Positions 61,261-64,000 of a DNA stretch of 64,000 bases are shown piece after piece. Every line of letters starts with the position of its first letter. Within the stretch, counting starts at the first letter, position 1. The DNA is from Erythrobacter sp. CCH5-A1 (lineage in GTDB: Bacteria; Pseudomonadota; Alphaproteobacteria; Sphingomonadales; Sphingomonadaceae), in assembly GCF_001557115.1 (NCBI RefSeq), contig NZ_LSKQ01000267.1, forward strand, positions 109,157-173,156, given 5' to 3'. The notes below the pieces were generated by a model. It ran no database searches. It was given only the letters and a program-made list of their open reading frames with translations, and had not been told where the DNA came from. The translations under genes and the position numbers were made by a program.

Positions 61261-61645
61261 TTGCCGGGGACCGTCCCATCCTCGCGCACAACACCAACCA
61301 CACTATCGCCGTAGCAATGCCGGACGCCGCGCCAATAAGTCCAACAGTAAATATTTGTTCAAAAATGAATATAAGCGCGATTGCTCCGACGATACCCGAC
61401 GTGATCAAGACAACGGCCGTTCGGCTTTCACGACGGCTTAGTATCCGCTTTGAAAGGTGGTAAGCCGGTAGGATGACCATGAAGCTACCCATTAGCGTGA
61501 ATGGTAGGACGAAAAGAACAGTATAGTAGGCAAGACCGAGCGGATTGTCCCATTTCCAACCATCAAAGATGGAAAGAACAACTGCGATCAGGATCGCCGC
61601 TGTTGGAGCAGTGACTGCTGATACCAGAAGGCTATTTGGCCGCAT
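61253..61645 (-). CDS. Small four-helix membrane protein
   Basis: A 130-residue inner-membrane protein with four hydrophobic helices (about 5-25, 37-60, 74-96 and 101-122) and basic ends, of no recognised family. It starts just after the pdhC stop (ATG at 61645, or TTG at 61651), and its stop overlaps the DUF559 start by eight bases. Base composition is clearly more AT-rich than the surrounding genes, which suggests acquisition or weak constraint. Function unknown. Confidence 0.65.
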   Translation of the reverse strand: MRPNSLLVSAVTAPTAAILIAVVLSIFDGWKWDNPLGLAYYTVLFVLPFTLMGSFMVILPAYHLSKRILSRRESRTAVVLITSGIVGAIALIFIFEQIFTVGLIGAASGIATAIVWLVLCARMGRSPAND

Positions 61646-61651
61646 TCGCAA

Positions 61652-63070
61652 TCACACCACCAGCCCCATCGGATTCTCGACGAGGTTCTTGAGCGCCTCC
61701 ATCAGCTGCGCGCCGTCCGCGCCGTCGATGGCGCGGTGGTCGAAACTGCCGCTCGCGTGGAGCACCGTCGCGACCTCGATCGCGCCGTTCACCACATAGG
61801 GCGCCTGCTGCCCTGCGCCGACCGCGAGGATCATGCCCTGCGGCGGGTTGATCACCGCGTCGAACTGCTTGATCCCGTACATGCCGAGGTTGGAGAGGCT
61901 CGCGGTTCCGCCCTGGTATTCGTGCGGCATCAGCTTGCCGTCGCGCGCCTTGCCCGCGAGCGCCTTCATCTCGGTCGAGATCGCGGCGAGGCCCTTGGTG
62001 TCGGCGCTGGTGATGACCGGGGTGATCAGGCCCGAGGGCGCGGCCACCGCCACCGAGATGTCGGCGCGGCTGTAACGCCGCAGCGTGTCGCCGTGGTAGC
62101 TGACATTGCACTGCGGCACACGGATCAGCGCGCGGGCGAGCGCCTTGATGAGGAGGTCGTTCACCGACAGCTTCACGCCATCGGGCTCGAGCGATTTGTT
62201 CAGCTCCGCGCGCAGCTTCAGCAGCGGATCCAGGCGGATGTCGATGGTGAGGTAGAAGTGCGGGACGGTCTGCTTGCTCTCGGTGAGGCGGCGGGCGATG
62301 ACCTTGCGCACGCCCGAAAGCTTTTCTTCCGCGAAGGGCGCGCCACCCTCGACTGCGGGAGCCGGTGCAGGGGTCGCCGCAGGGGCCGGCGCGCTCGCGG
62401 CGGGGGCCGGAGCCGGAGCGGCAGCAGGCGCAGCGGCAGCGCTCGGCGTGAAGTTCTCGACGTCCTCCTTGACGATCCGCCCATTGGGGCCGGTGCCCTT
62501 GACCTGCGCGAGATCGATCCCCTTGTCCGCCGCGATCCGCTTGGCGAGCGGCGAGGCGATGACGCGGTTGCCCGAGGCGGCAGGAGCAGCAGCAGCGGGC
62601 GCTGCGGAGGGTGCCGGTGCGGCAGGCGGAGGGGTTCCGCCGCCCTTGGCAATCGCGGCCTCGACATCCTCCTTGGTGATCTTGCCCTTGGGGCCGGTGC
62701 CGGTGATGCCCGCAAGATCGATCCCGGCCTGCCCGGCCATCTTCCGCGCGGTCGGCGTGGCGGCGGGGCCATCGGCGGCGGGGGCTTCCTCGGCCGGCGC
62801 AGGTGCAGCCGCAGGCGCCGCTGCCTCGCCCTCGACCGCAAGCCGCGCGATCACCGCGCCGACCTTCACGCCTTCGGTCCCCGCCTCGATCAGGATCTCG
62901 GCAATCACGCCCTCGTCGACCGCCTCGAACTCCATCGTCGCCTTGTCGGTCTCGATCTCGGCCATCACGTCACCCGAGGAGACCGTGTCCCCCACCTTCA
63001 CCAGCCACTTGGCAAGCGTGCCCTCTTCCATGGTGGGCGACAAAGCCGGCATCTTGATGTCGAGGGCCAT
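61652..63070 (-). CDS. pdhC: Pyruvate dehydrogenase E2 (dihydrolipoamide acetyltransferase) with two subunit-binding domains
   Basis: Core acetyltransferase of the pyruvate dehydrogenase complex. The 472 residues comprise a lipoyl domain (1-80, lipoyl-lysine K43), Ala/Pro linkers, two peripheral-subunit-binding domains instead of the usual one (104-140, [14 protein letters not shown]...KITKEDV; 171-207, [15 protein letters not shown]...RIVKEDV), and the catalytic domain from about 245 with H445 and D449 in DHRAIDGA. The first lipoyl segment is close to that of pdhB. It is transcribed with the small membrane and DUF559 genes. Confidence 0.97.
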   Translation of the reverse strand: MALDIKMPALSPTMEEGTLAKWLVKVGDTVSSGDVMAEIETDKATMEFEAVDEGVIAEILIEAGTEGVKVGAVIARLAVEGEAAAPAAAPAPAEEAPAADGPAATPTARKMAGQAGIDLAGITGTGPKGKITKEDVEAAIAKGGGTPPPAAPAPSAAPAAAAPAASGNRVIASPLAKRIAADKGIDLAQVKGTGPNGRIVKEDVENFTPSAAAAPAAAPAPAPAASAPAPAATPAPAPAVEGGAPFAEEKLSGVRKVIARRLTESKQTVPHFYLTIDIRLDPLLKLRAELNKSLEPDGVKLSVNDLLIKALARALIRVPQCNVSYHGDTLRRYSRADISVAVAAPSGLITPVITSADTKGLAAISTEMKALAGKARDGKLMPHEYQGGTASLSNLGMYGIKQFDAVINPPQGMILAVGAGQQAPYVVNGAIEVATVLHASGSFDHRAIDGADGAQLMEALKNLVENPMGLVV

Positions 63071-63217
63071 GATCAGCTGTAACTCCCGTGTACGATCCTG
63101 CGGGTTTCTCTGGCCAATTCCCTAGCGTCGGGCAAGGCCCAGAATGGCAGTTGGCCGCTGCCCCTTGCCAATCCATACGAATGCATTGATACCCCGGGGC
63201 CTAACGGGGCCGAGACG

Positions 63218-63670
63218 ATGCGCACATTTCTGGTCATCATCGACGAGAGCGAGGAGGCGACCGCCGCGCTGCGCTATGCCGCGAGGCGGGCCGTGGCGGT
63301 CGGCGGCGCGGTGCACCTGCTCGCACTGGTGCCGCAGCAGAACTTCTCCGCCTTCGGTGCGGTGCAGGCGACGATCGAGGCCGAGGCGCGCGACCGGGCG
63401 GAGATGCTGGCGCACGGGGTGGCGGGCAGTCTGCTGGCGGAGAGCGGGATCATGCCCACGATCTCGGTCAAGATCGGCCAGGGCCAGAAGATCGTCAGCG
63501 AATTCCTTGCCGAGCATGCCGAGGTCGCCGCCCTGGTGCTGGGCGCGGCCAAGGGCGCCGCGCCGGGGCCGCTGGTGACGCATTTCTCGGCCGCGGCAGG
63601 CTCGCTCCCCTGCCCGCTCTACGTCATCCCCGCCGATTACGACGAGACCAAGAGCGACCACGTTCCCTGA
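63218..63670 (+). CDS. Universal stress protein (UspA family)
   Basis: A 150-residue Rossmann-like USP domain. The N-terminal strand MRTFLVIIDESEEATAALRYA and the C-terminal LVLGAAKGA...GSLPCPLYVIP segment correspond to the nucleotide-binding region, with a loosely conserved glycine motif. Universal stress proteins support survival during starvation and respiratory stress. It ends eight bases from the convergent rnr 3' end. Confidence 0.88.
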   Translation: MRTFLVIIDESEEATAALRYAARRAVAVGGAVHLLALVPQQNFSAFGAVQATIEAEARDRAEMLAHGVAGSLLAESGIMPTISVKIGQGQKIVSEFLAEHAEVAALVLGAAKGAAPGPLVTHFSAAAGSLPCPLYVIPADYDETKSDHVP

Positions 63671-63677
63671 CGGGGCG

Positions 63678-64000
63678 CTACTTCTTGCGACCCTGATGGC
63701 GGATATTGCCCGGCCGCCCGCGCTTGCCGACCATGAACTTGCCGGCTGTCTTGGGGCCGCTGCCCGGTGAGCGACGTCGTTCCTGGGGGCGATTGCCGCG
63801 CGGCTCGATTTTCCCGGTGTCGGCATCGGGGAGGACGAACTTCAAGGATCCGGTCAGCGGATTGGCCTCGGCGAGCTTGAGCTTCAGCCGGTCGCCGGTG
63901 GCATAGGTCGTGCCGCTGTCGGTGCCGACCAACGCCTTGGCCGCCTCGTCATGGCGGAAATACTCGCCGCCGAGGGTGGAGACCGGCAGGAGACCATCCC
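63678..64000 (-). CDS. rnr: Ribonuclease R, C-terminal part (gene runs off the window)
   Basis: Only the last 107 or so residues are present. The frame reads DGLLPVSTLGGEYF RHDEA, part of the S1 RNA-binding domain of RNase R, followed by DRLKLKLAEANPLTGSLKF and a basic Arg/Lys-rich tail ending GNIRHQGRKK, as in alphaproteobacterial RNase R. The enzyme is a processive 3'-5' exoribonuclease for structured RNA. The catalytic domain lies beyond the right edge. Confidence 0.85.
   Translation of the reverse strand, partial: DGLLPVSTLGGEYFRHDEAAKALVGTDSGTTYATGDRLKLKLAEANPLTGSLKFVLPDADTGKIEPRGNRPQERRRSPGSGPKTAGKFMVGKRGRPGNIRHQGRKK

Overview
The window is one contiguous, GC-rich chromosomal segment of an alphaproteobacterium. 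It most resembles the order Sphingomonadales, probably the Erythrobacter/Porphyrobacter group. The basis is gene content and order: the dusB-ntrBC-ntrYX-hfq-hflX run, a two-domain Hfq, an E1-beta subunit of pyruvate dehydrogenase that carries its own lipoyl domain, TrmFO, fused IspDF, and the grxC-nitrilase-DUF1178 cluster. Genus is inference; no rRNA is present.

Layout. At 0-3 kb lie an Hsp20 gene behind a heat-shock promoter and a ROSE-like leader, then grxC, a nitrilase-family amidase, a DUF1178 gene and tRNA-Arg(CCT) followed by a 77-bp imperfect tandem repeat. At 3-6.5 kb a haloalkane dehalogenase with a translationally coupled MFS transporter diverges from an acyl-CoA dehydrogenase. At 6.6-9.5 kb are ftsB and pdhA-pdhB. 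At 9.5-12.8 kb an overlapping three-gene TadG/TadE/TadE operon runs on the minus strand. At 13-24.5 kb are housekeeping genes: a short squalene/phytoene-synthase-like protein, an EF-hand protein, trmFO, a YhhN membrane protein, gyrA, a secreted TPR-like protein, lipA, a Coq10/RatA START protein, a CinA-type amidase, a secreted hypothetical and ispDF.

At 24.6-34 kb is the nitrogen/redox regulatory run dusB-ntrB-ntrC-ntrY-ntrX-hfq-hflX, convergent with mazG. An intact ISNCY-like insertion sequence (34766-36440, 5-bp target duplication ATCCT) separates mazG from the tightly overlapping minus-strand operon mltB-dacC-tmk-holB-metG-tatD-MBL-small membrane protein that occupies 36.5-43.6 kb. At 43.7-46.1 kb are a duplicated and truncated tRNA-Ser, a complete tRNA-Ser(TGA) and a second TadG-type gene. 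At 46.2-58.7 kb are a tripartite RND efflux operon, a large M16 peptidase, an ABC-2 type exporter pair and an FkbM methyltransferase. At 58.7-63.1 kb are lpdA, a YciA-type thioesterase, a DUF559 gene built partly from palindromic repeats, a small membrane protein and pdhC. The window ends with a universal stress protein and the 3' end of rnr.

How the genes fit together. The pyruvate dehydrogenase complex is encoded in two places 50 kb apart in this window (pdhA-pdhB at 7-9.5 kb; pdhC and lpdA at 59-63 kb), and lipA supplies its cofactor. NtrB/C and NtrY/X form two sensor-regulator pairs for nitrogen and redox control. The mltB-to-mazG block joins cell-wall, DNA-replication, tRNA-charging and nucleotide-pool genes in one transcription unit that the insertion sequence has now split. 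Most long open frames opposite these genes are by-products of high GC. The less ordinary features are the asymmetric tandem Hfq, the insertion just upstream of mazG whose target duplication keeps the ribosome-binding site, the hsp20 RNA-thermometer candidate, the E2 with two subunit-binding domains, and the repeat-built DUF559 gene.
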